A DNA stretch of 64,000 nucleotides from Streptomonospora nanhaiensis (GCF_026642255.1 NZ_CP113264.1:3100001-3164000), one strand, 5' to 3'; counted from the first letter of the stretch, positions 1-8,602 are shown. The notes: generated from the letters alone by a model not told the origin. Numbers and translations are program-made.

Positions 1-765
1 GGCCCGGTCCGTGGCGGGGCCCGGTCGGGAGCCGCCGGGGGCCCACCGCCGGGCCTGGTCCAGGACGTGCGCCACCTCGGCGTCCTCCGCCACGGGGTAG
101 CGGACGGCGTTGGTGAGCACGGCGAGGGTGCGGGTCTCGGCGGCCAGGGCCAGCAGGGCGCGGGCGGTGCGCCGCTGTCCGGGCAGGCCGTGGTCGGCCA
201 CGGCGATCGCGACCTCGGCCGCGTCCTTCCAGCGGGCGAGCAGCCGCCGGGCGTGGGAGGGGCGTTCCCGGGCGACGGCCTCGCCGACGTCGGAGTCCGG
301 GCCCAGGAGCACGACCACGCCCGAGGAGTCGCCGGCCACGGCCGCGTGGGGGAGGGCCGGGGCCCCCGGGGCCCGCGGCGGGTTGGAGGGGCCGGGCCCT
401 CGCTCCGGCCGGGGCCCGTGTCCCGCCCCGGGGGCGGAGCGCGTGTGGGCGTGGGCGCGGGTGACGAGGCGGCACAGGGTCGCCCAGCCGGTGCGGCCCC
501 GGGCCAGGAGGGTGACCCGGCCGCCGTCGGGGGAGTCCAGCGCGAGGTCGCAGCCCAGCACGGGGCGGATGCCCGCCCGGCGGCAGGCGTCGACGTGCCG
601 GACCATGCCGTACACGCCGTCGCGGTCGGTGAGGGCGAGGACGTCCTGGCCCAGGTCGGCGGCGCGGGCGGCCAGGCGCTCGGGAGGACAGGTGCCGTGG
701 TGGGCCGAGAACGAGGAGGCGACCCCCAGGTGGGCGAAGTCCGTGTGCTCGCTGCCGTGCCGCAT
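1..765 (-). CDS. dnaE2: Error-prone DNA polymerase DnaE2, N-terminal part (cut by window edge)
   Basis: This is the N-terminal PHP region of a C-family DNA polymerase; the rest of the gene lies before base 1. The protein opens MRHGSEHTDFAHLGVASSFS and continues with ALTDRDGVYGMVRH and AGIRPVLGCDLAL, the pattern of the actinobacterial DnaE2 lineage rather than replicative DnaE1, which has a canonical HxHS metal site here. DnaE2 performs mutagenic translesion synthesis, usually with ImuA'/ImuB, which are not in the window. The ATG at 765 is the first in frame ahead of the PHP motif. A LexA-type box sits about 70 bp upstream, which supports both the identity and DNA-damage control. The exact subtype is inferred from about 250 residues only. 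Confidence 0.8.
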   Translation of the reverse strand, partial: MRHGSEHTDFAHLGVASSFSAHHGTCPPERLAARAADLGQDVLALTDRDGVYGMVRHVDACRRAGIRPVLGCDLALDSPDGGRVTLLARGRTGWATLCRLVTRAHAHTRSAPGAGHGPRPERGPGPSNPPRAPGAPALPHAAVAGDSSGVVVLLGPDSDVGEAVARERPSHARRLLARWKDAAEVAIAVADHGLPGQRRTARALLALAAETRTLAVLTNAVRYPVAEDAEVAHVLDQARRWAPGGSRPGPATDRA

Positions 766-833
766 GCGCGGTTCCCCCCGGGTGTGCTGGGCCTCGGTCC
801 GGGCCTGGTGCCGGTGGGGAAGAAGCGACACAA

Positions 834-849
834 TCGAACCTATGTACGA
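834..849 (-). promoter_or_regulatory. LexA/SOS box upstream of dnaE2
   Basis: TCGAACCTATGTACGA matches the actinobacterial LexA operator TCGAAC-N4-GTTCGA at every position but one (GTACGA for GTTCGA). It lies about 70 bp before the dnaE2 start, the usual place for SOS repression. LexA binding is inferred from the match, not shown. Confidence 0.7.
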
Positions 850-911
850 ATTCTAGACCATGAGGGGCGCGGCGGCATCCCGGGGCGGCGCGCGCACGGC
901 GGGGCCGCGGG

Positions 912-1157
912 TCAGCCGCTCACGCGCCGCTCGCGCGGGACCCCCTGGTAGGACTGCCCGGCCATCTGCGTCACCCGCGTGGCCGGGACCTCGGCCACCT
1001 CCCAGCGCCACTGGTAGGGCTCCTCGCGGTACTGCTCCACCCAGGTGATCCGCGCCCGGAGCCCGGCGCGCGTCTCGACCCACGCCAAGAGGTAGGCGTA
1101 CCCGCCCGCCTCGCGGGCGCGGACGAGGGGCGGCACACGGGTCAGCGGACTCGGCAT
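912..1157 (-). CDS. Small hypothetical protein, 81 aa
   Basis: I do not recognise this protein. It is 81 residues with no signal peptide or membrane segment, and it is rich in aromatic and charged residues in the middle (ITWVEQYREEPYQWRWEVAEV), which suggests a small beta-rich soluble fold. The start at 1157 (MPSPLTRV) was chosen over the one 15 codons upstream because the longer N-terminus has a composition unlike the rest. There is no convincing ribosome binding site, so the start is uncertain. It is divergent from the methyltransferase gene that follows and downstream of dnaE2 in the same direction only if transcribed separately. Confidence 0.5.
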   Translation of the reverse strand: MPSPLTRVPPLVRAREAGGYAYLLAWVETRAGLRARITWVEQYREEPYQWRWEVAEVPATRVTQMAGQSYQGVPRERRVSG

Positions 1158-1465
1158 GTGCCCATTGTCGCAGGTGGGGTGGTGAGTGTCCGGGGTCTTC
1201 ACGCCACATCCTCCGACACCGGGCTCCCCGGGGGCGGTGCGCCGGCCCCCGGGGTGTCGGGTGCGGGCCCGCGTCCGTCGGGCGGCGGAGCCGGCGCCTT
1301 GGGCGGGGTGCTCCGGCAGGGGCCGGTCCGCGGCGGCCGGAGGCGGCGGCCCCGCCGGTGCGGGCCGGGCGCGTGCGAAACCACTGTGACGTAAGGGATG
1401 TAGGGGGACGAACGGGCCGTAGGATCAAGGCCCCGATACAGCGACAGCAGTGAGGCGGGCGATCC
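1158..1465. other. Intergenic region between divergent genes
   Basis: About 310 bp separate two divergent genes. TAGGAT near 1421 is a possible -10 for the methyltransferase gene but has no good -35. I see no further gene, repeat or strong hairpin. Confidence 0.4.
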
Positions 1466-2260
1466 ATGAACGGTCAGGAACCGGCGATCGACACCACGGT
1501 TCCGCACTCGGCGCGGGTGTGGAACTACTGGTTGGGCGGCAAGGACAACTACCCCGTCGACCGCGAGGCGGGGGACCAGTTCCTGGAGGCCTTCCCGGGC
1601 ATCGCGCAGATGGCGCGGGCCTCGCGGGCCTTCCAGGAGCGCGCCGTCCGCCACCTTGCGGGCGAGGTCGGCATCCGGCAGTTCCTGGACGTGGGCACGG
1701 GCCTGCCCACCGCGAACAACACCCACGAGGTGGCCCAGTCGGTGGCTCCCGAGTCGCGGGTCGTCTACGTGGACAACGACCCGCTCGTCCTCACCCACGC
1801 GCGGGCGCTGCTCACGAGCACCCCCGAGGGGCGCACCCAGTACGTCCACGCCGACCTGTACGAGCCCGAGGCGATCCTGGAGAAGGCGGGCGAGCTGCTG
1901 GACCTGGACCGACCCGTCTCCCTGATGCTCATGGGCGTCCTCGGCCACGTCCGGGACTACGAGGAGGCCGTCTCCATCGTGCGGCGGCTGCTGGCCGGAC
2001 TCCCCCCGGGCAGCCACCTCACGGTGAGCGAGGGCAGCAACGTGCACAGCAGGGAGAACGTCGCGGCCCAGGACGAGTACAACGAGAGCGGCGCCGTGCC
2101 CTACATCCCCCGCAGCCCCGTGCAGATCGGCGGCTACCTGGCCGGGCTCGAACTGCTGGAGCCGGGCCTGGTCCCGGTCACCCGCTGGCGCCCCCCGGTC
2201 GCGGGCGCCAGGCAGCCCGCCGAGGTGGACCAGTACGGCGGTGTCGGCAGGAAGGCCTGA
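1466..2260 (+). CDS. SAM-dependent methyltransferase of the Methyltransf_19 (DUF574) family
   Basis: This 264-residue protein belongs to a family greatly expanded in actinomycetes. The family hallmark HSARVWNYWLGGKDNY-P is at residues 13-29. The SAM-binding loop is FLDVGTGLPT near residue 73, followed by acidic residues that would bind the ribose (VVYVDNDPLV). The C-terminus has the usual SPVQIGGYLAGLELLEPGLV-P-RWRP segment. Length is normal for the family. The substrate is unknown for most members, and nothing nearby suggests one. The start ATG follows GAGGCGGG at a workable distance. It appears to be monocistronic and ends at a hairpin shared with the convergent Roadblock gene. Confidence 0.88.
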   Translation: MNGQEPAIDTTVPHSARVWNYWLGGKDNYPVDREAGDQFLEAFPGIAQMARASRAFQERAVRHLAGEVGIRQFLDVGTGLPTANNTHEVAQSVAPESRVVYVDNDPLVLTHARALLTSTPEGRTQYVHADLYEPEAILEKAGELLDLDRPVSLMLMGVLGHVRDYEEAVSIVRRLLAGLPPGSHLTVSEGSNVHSRENVAAQDEYNESGAVPYIPRSPVQIGGYLAGLELLEPGLVPVTRWRPPVAGARQPAEVDQYGGVGRKA

Positions 2261-2269
2261 CGGCGCGCC

Positions 2270-2293
2270 GGGGGCCGCAGTCCCGCGGCCCCC
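2270..2293. terminator. Bidirectional hairpin terminator between convergent genes
   Basis: GGGGGCCGC and GCGGCCCCC form a perfect 9-bp stem with a 6-nt loop, between the stop of the methyltransferase gene and the stop of the convergent Roadblock gene. There is no T-run, as is common in high-G+C genomes. Confidence 0.6.
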
Positions 2294-2317
2294 GGGCGGG
2301 CCCTCCCGGGGGCCGGG

Positions 2318-2707
2318 CTACCGGCGGGCCGGGAGGGACCCCTCCAGCTCCTGGACGAGCCGGTCCAGGGCGACCGCGGCCCGGGGCAGGGGGGTGTCGG
2401 CCCTGGTCAGCATCACGACCCGCAGGAACTCGCCGACCGGGCGCACGAGCAGCGATCCGCCTCCCCGGAGGCGGATCACCACGTGGTCGACCGCGCCGTA
2501 CCGCGTCAGCGAGCCGATGCGCCCCGCACCGCTGAAGAGGAAGCTGCCCAGGGCCGAGAGCTGGTCCGCCCCGCGGCGGTCGGCGCCCCGGGCCAGGGTG
2601 TGGACCATGCCTCCCTCCGTGCAGAGCACCACGTTCTCGACCCCGGGGACCTCCGCGAGGAGGGCGCTCAACGCCGGGCTGGTACTGGGAGGGCCGGTCT
2701 TGTTCAT
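2318..2707 (-). CDS. Roadblock/LC7 domain protein
   Basis: This 129-residue protein is a single Roadblock/LC7 fold: an N-terminal helix (ALSALLAEVPGVENVVLCTEGG), strands around residues 20-35, a central helix (ADQLSALGSFLFSGAGRIGS) and the closing strands (VDHVVIRLRGGGSLLVRPVGEFLRVVML). Bacterial Roadblock proteins regulate small GTPases, and in actinomycetes they usually sit in conservon operons with a sensor kinase, DUF742 and a GTPase. None of these partners is adjacent, so this is a solitary copy. The start at 2707 (MNKTGPPS) has AGAAGG upstream. The longer reading frame upstream of it is arginine-rich and unlikely to be coding. Confidence 0.75.
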   Translation of the reverse strand: MNKTGPPSTSPALSALLAEVPGVENVVLCTEGGMVHTLARGADRRGADQLSALGSFLFSGAGRIGSLTRYGAVDHVVIRLRGGGSLLVRPVGEFLRVVMLTRADTPLPRAAVALDRLVQELEGSLPARR

Positions 2708-3154
2708 CGCGAACCTTCTGGCAGTCGGGTGGAGGCGGGACCGAGCGCATCGCGGGGGATTCGAACGCAGAACGGATATAACGCTCGGAAACGGCGAAGA
2801 TACACTGTGCTGCAACTCGTTCAAAATTCAACTTCCCCGGCGGTAAAGCCCCCCTCGCGCGCCGCCGCCGGACCGGGGCGGTCGGCGCCGCGTCCCTCCG
2901 GCGGAGCACCGGGTGCAGGTCCAGGTCACAGGCGCGGGACGCGCCTTCGCCGGGGCGCCCCGGCGGGCCGCGGGCGCACCCCGGGGCCGGCTCCTCCCGG
3001 AGCCGTCCGAACACGAGTGCGGAAGATCACGACGGCGGCCGGTGCGGAACACTGGACGCGCGGGCGGGAGGCCCACCACACTCCGCCCGGGGAGACTCCC
3101 CGGCACCACACCACGACGCGGCGGACACCCCCGCCAGACGAGAACGGACGATCC
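2708..3154. other. Intergenic region with divergent promoters
   Basis: This 447-bp region separates the Roadblock gene from the GH114 gene. The part near 2760-2835 is locally richer in A+T (GGATATAACG, TTCAAAATTCAAC) and likely holds promoters in one or both directions. No gene is supported; reading frames crossing it have composition typical of shadows. Confidence 0.4.
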
Positions 3155-4045
3155 ATGCCCGCACCACGACGGATCCGGGGAACGGCCCCCGGCGGACTCC
3201 TCGCGGCCCTCCTCGCCGTGACCACCGCCTCGGCCTGCGCCGGACCGGGTGAGACCGAGGCCGAGGCCGTCGGGGCCCACGCCGCCGACGAGAGCTCGAC
3301 CGGGACCGCCGAGGGTTTCCCCGAGGGCACCTTCGACTACCAGCTCGGCGCCTCCTACGAGCCCCCCGCCGGGGTGGGAACGGTGGTCCGCGACTCCACG
3401 GCCGAACCCGCGCCGGACATGTACTCGATCTGCTACGTCAACGGGTTCCAGACCCAGCCGGGCGACCTGGAGTGGTGGCTCCTCGAACACCCCGACCTCA
3501 TCCTGCGCGACGCCTCCGGCGAACCGGTCGTGGACCCGGGGTGGCCGGCCGAGCGGATCCTGGACACCTCCGACGAGGACAAGAGGGCCGACATCGCCGA
3601 GATCCTCGCCGAGACCATCGCCACCTGCGCCGAGAAGGGCTTCGACGCGGTCGAGTTCGACAACCTCGACTCCGACCTGCGCTCGCAGGGCCTGCTGACC
3701 CAGGACCACAACCTGGCCCTGGCCACCGAGCTGGTCGCCCTGGCCAACGGGCACGGTATGGCCGCCGGGCAGAAGAACGCGGCCGAGGTGACCGAGCGGG
3801 GCAGGGACGAGGTCGGCTTCGAGTTCGCCGTGGCCGAGGACTGCGCCGTCTGGAGCGAGTGCTCGGCCTACACCGGGGTCTACGGGGACGACGTGATCGC
3901 GGTGGAGTACCCCGACGCCCTGGAGGAGGCGGGGATGACCTTCGCCGAGGCCTGTGACGCCGAGGGCGCGCCCTCCCGGATGATCCTGCGCGACCTGGAC
4001 CTGGTCGGGCCGGAGCACGGGGACTACCTCTACGAGGCCTGCTGA
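3155..4045 (+). CDS. Secreted GH114-like lipoprotein (endo-alpha-1,4-polygalactosaminidase family)
   Basis: This 296-residue protein starts with an RR-containing signal and a hydrophobic stretch ending TTASAC, a probable lipobox with Cys at about residue 28. The mature part carries the GH114/TM1410-type TIM barrel: FDYQLGASYEPPAGVGTVVRDS, CYVNGFQTQPGD, the strand FDAVEFDNLDSD with acidic residues in the active-site position, and GMAAGQKNAAEV. Relatives act on galactosaminogalactan-like polymers outside the cell; the substrate here is not known. The ATG at 3155 is the only one that gives a signal peptide. It appears monocistronic and converges on the DUF2071 gene. Confidence 0.82.
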   Translation: MPAPRRIRGTAPGGLLAALLAVTTASACAGPGETEAEAVGAHAADESSTGTAEGFPEGTFDYQLGASYEPPAGVGTVVRDSTAEPAPDMYSICYVNGFQTQPGDLEWWLLEHPDLILRDASGEPVVDPGWPAERILDTSDEDKRADIAEILAETIATCAEKGFDAVEFDNLDSDLRSQGLLTQDHNLALATELVALANGHGMAAGQKNAAEVTERGRDEVGFEFAVAEDCAVWSECSAYTGVYGDDVIAVEYPDALEEAGMTFAEACDAEGAPSRMILRDLDLVGPEHGDYLYEAC

Positions 4046-4112
4046 CCCGGGCGGTCCGGCCCCGCAGGCACGCGCGGTGACCCTGCGGCCCGTCCTCGCC
4101 GGCGGGCCGAGG

Positions 4113-4886
4113 TCACCGGTGGCGCGGAAGGGCCCCGCCCGGCGCGAACCGGGTGTCCGTGCCCGGTGAGAACAGCACACTCGGTACTCCCGGGGGCCGG
4201 GTGATCCCCGCCCGCTCCAGGAGCGTCTCGTCCCAGCCGAGGGGGCTCGCCCGGTACAGCCGCCAGTCCGGATGGGCGGCGGCCACCCACCGGGTGCGGC
4301 CCGCGTGGTGCGTGTGCAGCCCCCACCGGTCGGTCACGAACCGCTCGAAGGGGGACGGGTCGTCGACCGGGTCGCCCACCCGCAGGCGGAAGCGGCCCCG
4401 GGCCGGGCCCGGGGACCGGGGCAGGCGCCGCCGGGTCGCGTACGCCGCCCCGTCGCCGTCGCCGTCGCCGTCGGCGCCGACGCTGACGCTGACGCTGACG
4501 TCCGACCACATGTACGGGAGCCCCGCCGCCGCCCGCCCCGCGAGGACGGTGTGCGCGGAGGAGGCCTCCAGCGACAGGAAGACCACCCCCCGGCGCCCGA
4601 GGCCGTCCACGGAGTACAGCCGGACGTTGACCTCGCCGTAGCCGCCGCCGGGCACCCCTCCCGGCAGGCGGGTGCGCGCCACACGGAAGGCGACGACGCC
4701 GACGTAGGTGACGCCGTCCAGGACGTCCGGCCGGGTGCCCGGGGGCAGGAGCGGGGCCGCCTCCTCCGGGGGGAGCGGCCAGTGCCAGAAGGCGACGTCC
4801 CGCCACTCCTGGAGCATCAGGGCGGGCCGGGGGAGCGGCGGGGCGGTGGGCGGGGGGAGCCGCGAGGCGTCGGGTGCGGAAGCCAT
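4113..4886 (-). CDS. DUF2071 (YqjF-like) protein
   Basis: This 257-residue protein matches the DUF2071 family, which has an acetoacetate-decarboxylase-like fold: MLQEWRDVAFWHWPLPPEE near residue 24, LLPPGTRPDVLDGVTYVGVVAF, GEVNVRLYSVDGLGRRGVVFLSLEAS, then the C-terminal HHAGRTRWVAAAHPDWRLYRA. No enzymatic role is established for the family. A low-complexity insert of alternating SV and then GD residues sits near residues 128-146, made by two adjacent short tandem repeats in the DNA. It falls between conserved segments and is probably a loop that expanded by slippage. The start ATG at 4886 is the first that covers the family motif with a Pro-rich lead. Confidence 0.75.
   Translation of the reverse strand: MASAPDASRLPPPTAPPLPRPALMLQEWRDVAFWHWPLPPEEAAPLLPPGTRPDVLDGVTYVGVVAFRVARTRLPGGVPGGGYGEVNVRLYSVDGLGRRGVVFLSLEASSAHTVLAGRAAAGLPYMWSDVSVSVSVGADGDGDGDGAAYATRRRLPRSPGPARGRFRLRVGDPVDDPSPFERFVTDRWGLHTHHAGRTRWVAAAHPDWRLYRASPLGWDETLLERAGITRPPGVPSVLFSPGTDTRFAPGGALPRHR
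4451..4502 (+). repeat. Two adjacent hexanucleotide tandem repeats inside the DUF2071 gene
   Basis: A run of CGTCGC-type hexamers (4451-4473) is followed closely by three to four copies of GACGCT (4478-4502). On the coding strand they encode GDGDGD and SVSVSV. Both stay in frame when a unit is gained or lost. Confidence 0.8.
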
Positions 4887-4933
4887 GAGGGCATGCTCCC
4901 AGCCCGTGCCGCCGTCCGTGGGCGCGGCCCGCC

Positions 4934-5136
4934 TCAGCCGCCGAAGTCCCCGCTGTCGAACGCCCCCTCGTCGGCGTCGCCCTCCTCCCCGTAGGAGCTC
5001 AGGAAGAGGAGGTCCGGGAAGCCGTCGCCGTTGACGTCGTCCGCGGCATCGCCTCCCCGCCCCTCGGGGACGGGGAGGCGTCGGGGGCCGACTCCTCGGC
5101 GGGCCCGGCGGGGGCGGCGAGTCGGCCGAAGGGCAT
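4934..5136 (-). pseudogene. Possible frameshifted remnant with an FG-GAP/EF-hand-like calcium loop
   Basis: The 3' end reads DVNGDGFPDLLFLSSYGEEGDADEG and stops at 4934. DVNGDGFPD is the spacing of calcium-binding loops in FG-GAP and dockerin-type repeats. This frame has no start codon nearby, while a neighbouring frame opens with ATG at 5136 (MPFGRLAAPAGPAEES). The two could be joined by a single indel in the G-rich stretch near 5055-5070. The result would be a tiny protein or the tail of a lost secreted beta-propeller protein. It could also be chance, as the region is short. Confidence 0.3.
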
Positions 5137-5305
5137 GGGGGTCTCCAGGGGGTGGGGCGCCGGCACGGGGGCGCCCATCCGGCCTTCGGGACCCCGCCAG
5201 GGTAGACCCCCGCCCCGGCGCCACCGCGTGCGCTCCGCCACGGGCCCGGCGCCGAGCGGCGGATAACCCCGTGACGTGCGGGGGCGGTCCCGGTACGGTG
5301 CGCGT

Positions 5306-5767
5306 ATGCCCTCTTCTCTCACCGTCCTGGTGCGCCCGTCCACGGGTGCGGACGAGCACCCCGCCCTGGCGGGGATCTGGCGCAGCGCCGTCCTCGCTAC
5401 GCACGCCTTCCTGACCCGGGAGGACGTCGACCACTACGAGGCGAGGATCCTGGACTCCTACCTGCCCCGCCACGACGTCCAGGTCGCCGTGGACCCCGAT
5501 GACCGCCCCCTGGGCTTCATCGGCCTCGACGGCCACCACATCGACATGCTGTTCGTCCACGACGATGCCCGGGGCCGCGGCGTGGGCCGTGCCCTGCTGG
5601 CCTGGGCGGCGGAGCGGCACCCGGTCCTCACCCTGGACGTCAACGAGCAGAACCCCTCCGCGCGCGGCTTCTACGCCGCTCAGGGGTTCGAGGAGACGGG
5701 CCGCTCACCGGTCGACGGCCAGGGCCGCCCGTTCCCGCTGGTCCACATGCGCCGCGCCGCCGCCTGA
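5306..5767 (+). CDS. GNAT-family N-acetyltransferase (YjaB-like)
   Basis: This 153-residue protein has the GNAT acetyl-CoA-binding motif A as MLFVHDDARGRGVGRALLAW near residues 75-95 and motif B as LDVNEQNPSARGFYAAQGFEETG. The N-terminal IWRSAVLATHAFLTREDVDHYE resembles the YjaB group of the family. The acceptor substrate is unknown. Start ATG at 5306 gives the normal N-terminus of the fold; an earlier in-frame ATG at 5276 only adds ten arginine-rich residues. It stands alone, divergent from the calcium-loop remnant and convergent with the reductase gene. Confidence 0.88.
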   Translation: MPSSLTVLVRPSTGADEHPALAGIWRSAVLATHAFLTREDVDHYEARILDSYLPRHDVQVAVDPDDRPLGFIGLDGHHIDMLFVHDDARGRGVGRALLAWAAERHPVLTLDVNEQNPSARGFYAAQGFEETGRSPVDGQGRPFPLVHMRRAAA

Positions 5768-5854
5768 CCGGGCCCCGCCGCCGCGGGAGGAGCGGGCCCC
5801 GTGCCGGCCCCGCCCGCGGTGCGCCGTCCGCGCGTCCGGCGCCGCTCCCGGGGC

Positions 5855-6775
5855 TCAGGCGCGTCCGGCCGCGTACGCGCTCAAGGCGGTGTAGGCCAGC
5901 GAGAACAGCGGGGTGGGGACCCCCAGCTCGCGCCCCCGGGCGACCAGGTCCCCGACGATCTGGTCGGCCTCCACCGGGTTGCCCTGCGTCAGGTCCCAGT
6001 ACATCGAGGTCGTGGTCGTCGCCGTGGTGTCCGCGATGATCGCGTCGGCCCGGTCCCGGGCGTCCCGACCGGGCGGGTACCCGGCGGCCGTGGCCACCGC
6101 GATGGCCTCCGCGAACATCCCGGACGTGAACTCCTGGCCGCCGGGCGCGCTGTTGACCGCACCGATCGGCGCGCGCATCAGGCACGTGCACGCGCCCAGG
6201 GTCGCCAGGAACACCCACTTGTCCCACAGCTCCTGGAGCGGGGCCCGGGTGAGGGTGGCCGAGTAGGAGCCCGCGTCCAGGGCGGCGTGCACGTCGGCCG
6301 GGGCTGCCACGGGGCTGTCGGAGAGGGGCCCGTAGATCAGCCGGCCCATCCTGCCGACCTCGACGATCGCGCCGTCCGCCTCCAAGCGGGTCATCACCAT
6401 GGCCACGCCGCCGTACACCCGGTCGGCCCCGAACCGCTCCACCAGGGCGTCGATGTGCCGCATGCCGTTGAGGAACGGCAGGACCACCGTGTCCGGCCCC
6501 ACCGCCGGCGCCACGTCCTTCAGCGCCGCCTCGAACCCGTACGACTTCACGGCCAGGACGACCAGGTCGTAGCCGGCGCCCAGCCCGTCCGCGGTCACCG
6601 CGGACACGGGGACCTCCTCCACGCCGCCGTCCACACCGCGCAGGACCAGCCCCCTGTCCCGGAGGAGTTCGGCGCGTGCGGGCCGCACGAGGAAGTCGAC
6701 GTCCCGGCCCGCCTGGACCAGCCGCGCGCCGAAGTAGCCGCCGACGGCCCCGGCACCCACGACAAGGATCTTCAT
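5855..6775 (-). CDS. Ketopantoate reductase-family NADP-dependent oxidoreductase (PanE/ApbA)
   Basis: This 306-residue protein has an N-terminal Rossmann fold (MKILVVGAGAVGGYFGARL) followed by LVVLAVKSYGFEAAL and VVLPFLNGMRHIDAL, and a helical C-terminal ApbA_C domain with the conserved Lys in LWDKWVFLATLGACTCLMR. PanE reduces 2-dehydropantoate to pantoate for coenzyme A synthesis, but actinomycetes often carry several paralogues of unknown substrate and this one has no pantothenate genes next to it. The start at 6775 begins directly at the nucleotide-binding strand. Length is typical. Confidence 0.85.
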   Translation of the reverse strand: MKILVVGAGAVGGYFGARLVQAGRDVDFLVRPARAELLRDRGLVLRGVDGGVEEVPVSAVTADGLGAGYDLVVLAVKSYGFEAALKDVAPAVGPDTVVLPFLNGMRHIDALVERFGADRVYGGVAMVMTRLEADGAIVEVGRMGRLIYGPLSDSPVAAPADVHAALDAGSYSATLTRAPLQELWDKWVFLATLGACTCLMRAPIGAVNSAPGGQEFTSGMFAEAIAVATAAGYPPGRDARDRADAIIADTTATTTTSMYWDLTQGNPVEADQIVGDLVARGRELGVPTPLFSLAYTALSAYAAGRA

Positions 6776-7016
6776 GTTTCTCCCACCCGGTGTCTCGTGA
6801 ACACCGCAAAACGTATGACCACGGGACGCTTGCGGGCAAGGGCGAAGGAGTCGCCCCCCGGTCACGCGGAGTCGCACAGCGGTGCGGGGGCGGGGCGCGT
6901 GTCGCGGTCCGTCCCCCGAGAACGCCCCCGAACGGTTGCCGCGGCCCCCGCCACCCTCCAGGATGGGGGCGTGCCAGAGGCCCCGGGGCCTCACCGACCG
7001 GACGGAAAACAGGGGC

Positions 7017-8546
7017 ATGAACGGTTCAACGACATCCAGCACCGTCGACGGGGTCCTCCGGCGCAGCGCGGCCCGCGCGCCCGATGCCACCGCGCTGACC
7101 TTCGACGGCCGCACCTGGACCTACGCCGACCTGGACGCGGCCGTCACACGGGCCGCCGCCCGGCTCCTCGGCCTCGGCGCGGTCAAGGGGGACCGCGTCG
7201 CCGCCTACGGGCGCAACTCCGACGCCTACCTGATCGGCTTCCTGGCCTGTGCCCGGTCGGGGCTGGTCCACGTACCGATCAACTACGCGCTCCGGGGGGA
7301 GGAGCTCGCCTACCTCCTGGGGCAGTCGGGCAGCACGATCGCCCTGGTCGACCCCGCCCTGCGGTCGGCCGTCGACGACCTGCGCGCGGAGACCGGGGTC
7401 GAGCAGGTCCTGGAACTGCGCGACGGGCCGGGCTCCCTGCTCGCCGACTGCCTGGACGGGCCGGTGCCCGAGCTCGACACGGAGGTCGGCGACACCGACC
7501 TGGTGCAGCTCCTGTACACCTCCGGCACCACTTCCCGCCCCAAGGGCGCCATGATGACCCACCGGGCGCTGGTCCACGAGTACCTGTCGTGCGTCGCCGG
7601 CCTGGACCTGCGGGCCGACGACGCGCCGCTGCACGCGATGCCGCTCTACCACAGCGCCCAGATGCACGTCTTCCTGATGCCGTGGCTGGCGGTGGGCGCT
7701 GCCAACACGCTGGTGGAGGCGCCCGACCCGGCGGACCTGCTGCGCAGGATCGAGGAGGGGCGGCACGGGGCGTTCTTCGCGGCGCCGACCCTGTGGGTGG
7801 CGATGGCCAACCACCCGGACTTCGGCGGACGGGACCTGTCCAGTCTGCGCAAGGCTTACTACGGGGCGTCGGTCATGCCGGGGCCGGTGCTGGAGAGGCT
7901 GCGGGGCGCCCTGCCCGGACTGGGGTTCTACAACTGCTTCGGGCAGAGCGAGATCGGTCCGCTGGCCACGGTGCTGCGCCCGGAGGAGCACGCCGGGCGG
8001 CCCGCGTCGGCGGGGCGGGCGGCGCTGTTCGTGGAGCTGAGGGTGGTGGACGAGCGGGGGAGGGACGTGGCGCCGGGGGAGCTGGGCGAGGTGGTGTACC
8101 GGTCGCCGCAGCTGTGCCAGGGGTACTGGGACAAGCCGGAGGAGACGGCGGAGGCGTTCCGGGACGGGTGGTTCCACTCCGGCGACCTGGTCCGTGCGGA
8201 CGCCGGTGGCTACATCGAGGTCGTGGACCGGATCAAGGACGTGATCAACACGGGCGGTGTGCTGGTGGCCTCCCGGGAGATCGAGGACGTGCTGTTCGCG
8301 CACCCGGGGGTGGCCGAGGCCGCGGTGGTGGGGACGGCCGACGAGAGGTGGATCGAGGCGGTGACGGCCTACGTGGTCCCCGCGCCGGGGGCGGACGCGG
8401 ACGCGCTGCCGGGGCTGTTGGTGGAGCACGTGCGGGAGCGCCTGGCGCCGTTCAAGGTGCCCAAGGCGGTGCGGCTGGTGGAGGAGCTGCCGCGCAACGC
8501 CTCGGGCAAGATCCTCAAGCGCGAGCTCCGCGACCGCCCCGTCTGA
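7017..8546 (+). CDS. Acyl-CoA synthetase / AMP-dependent ligase
   Basis: This 509-residue ANL-superfamily enzyme has the phosphate-binding loop LLYTSGTTSRPKGAMMTHR near residues 162-180, the A5-like YNCFGQSEIGPL, the hinge GDLVRADAGGYIEVVDRIKD and the catalytic lysine region PRNASGKILKREL at the C-terminus. The motif set and length fit fatty-acyl-CoA synthetases (FadD/FACL type) rather than NRPS A domains, and there is no carrier domain. The ATG at 7017 follows CAGGGG. The chain-length preference cannot be read. It is the closest stand-alone ligase to the NRPS cluster but is separated from it by the RiPP-like genes, and the first NRPS module lacks a starter C domain, so a link is unlikely. 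Confidence 0.88.
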   Translation: MNGSTTSSTVDGVLRRSAARAPDATALTFDGRTWTYADLDAAVTRAAARLLGLGAVKGDRVAAYGRNSDAYLIGFLACARSGLVHVPINYALRGEELAYLLGQSGSTIALVDPALRSAVDDLRAETGVEQVLELRDGPGSLLADCLDGPVPELDTEVGDTDLVQLLYTSGTTSRPKGAMMTHRALVHEYLSCVAGLDLRADDAPLHAMPLYHSAQMHVFLMPWLAVGAANTLVEAPDPADLLRRIEEGRHGAFFAAPTLWVAMANHPDFGGRDLSSLRKAYYGASVMPGPVLERLRGALPGLGFYNCFGQSEIGPLATVLRPEEHAGRPASAGRAALFVELRVVDERGRDVAPGELGEVVYRSPQLCQGYWDKPEETAEAFRDGWFHSGDLVRADAGGYIEVVDRIKDVINTGGVLVASREIEDVLFAHPGVAEAAVVGTADERWIEAVTAYVVPAPGADADALPGLLVEHVRERLAPFKVPKAVRLVEELPRNASGKILKRELRDRPV

Positions 8547-8602
8547 GCGCCCTGCCTGCCCGGCGGAAGCGTCTCGATGGTTTCGGGCCGCTCAACGGCG
8601 CT

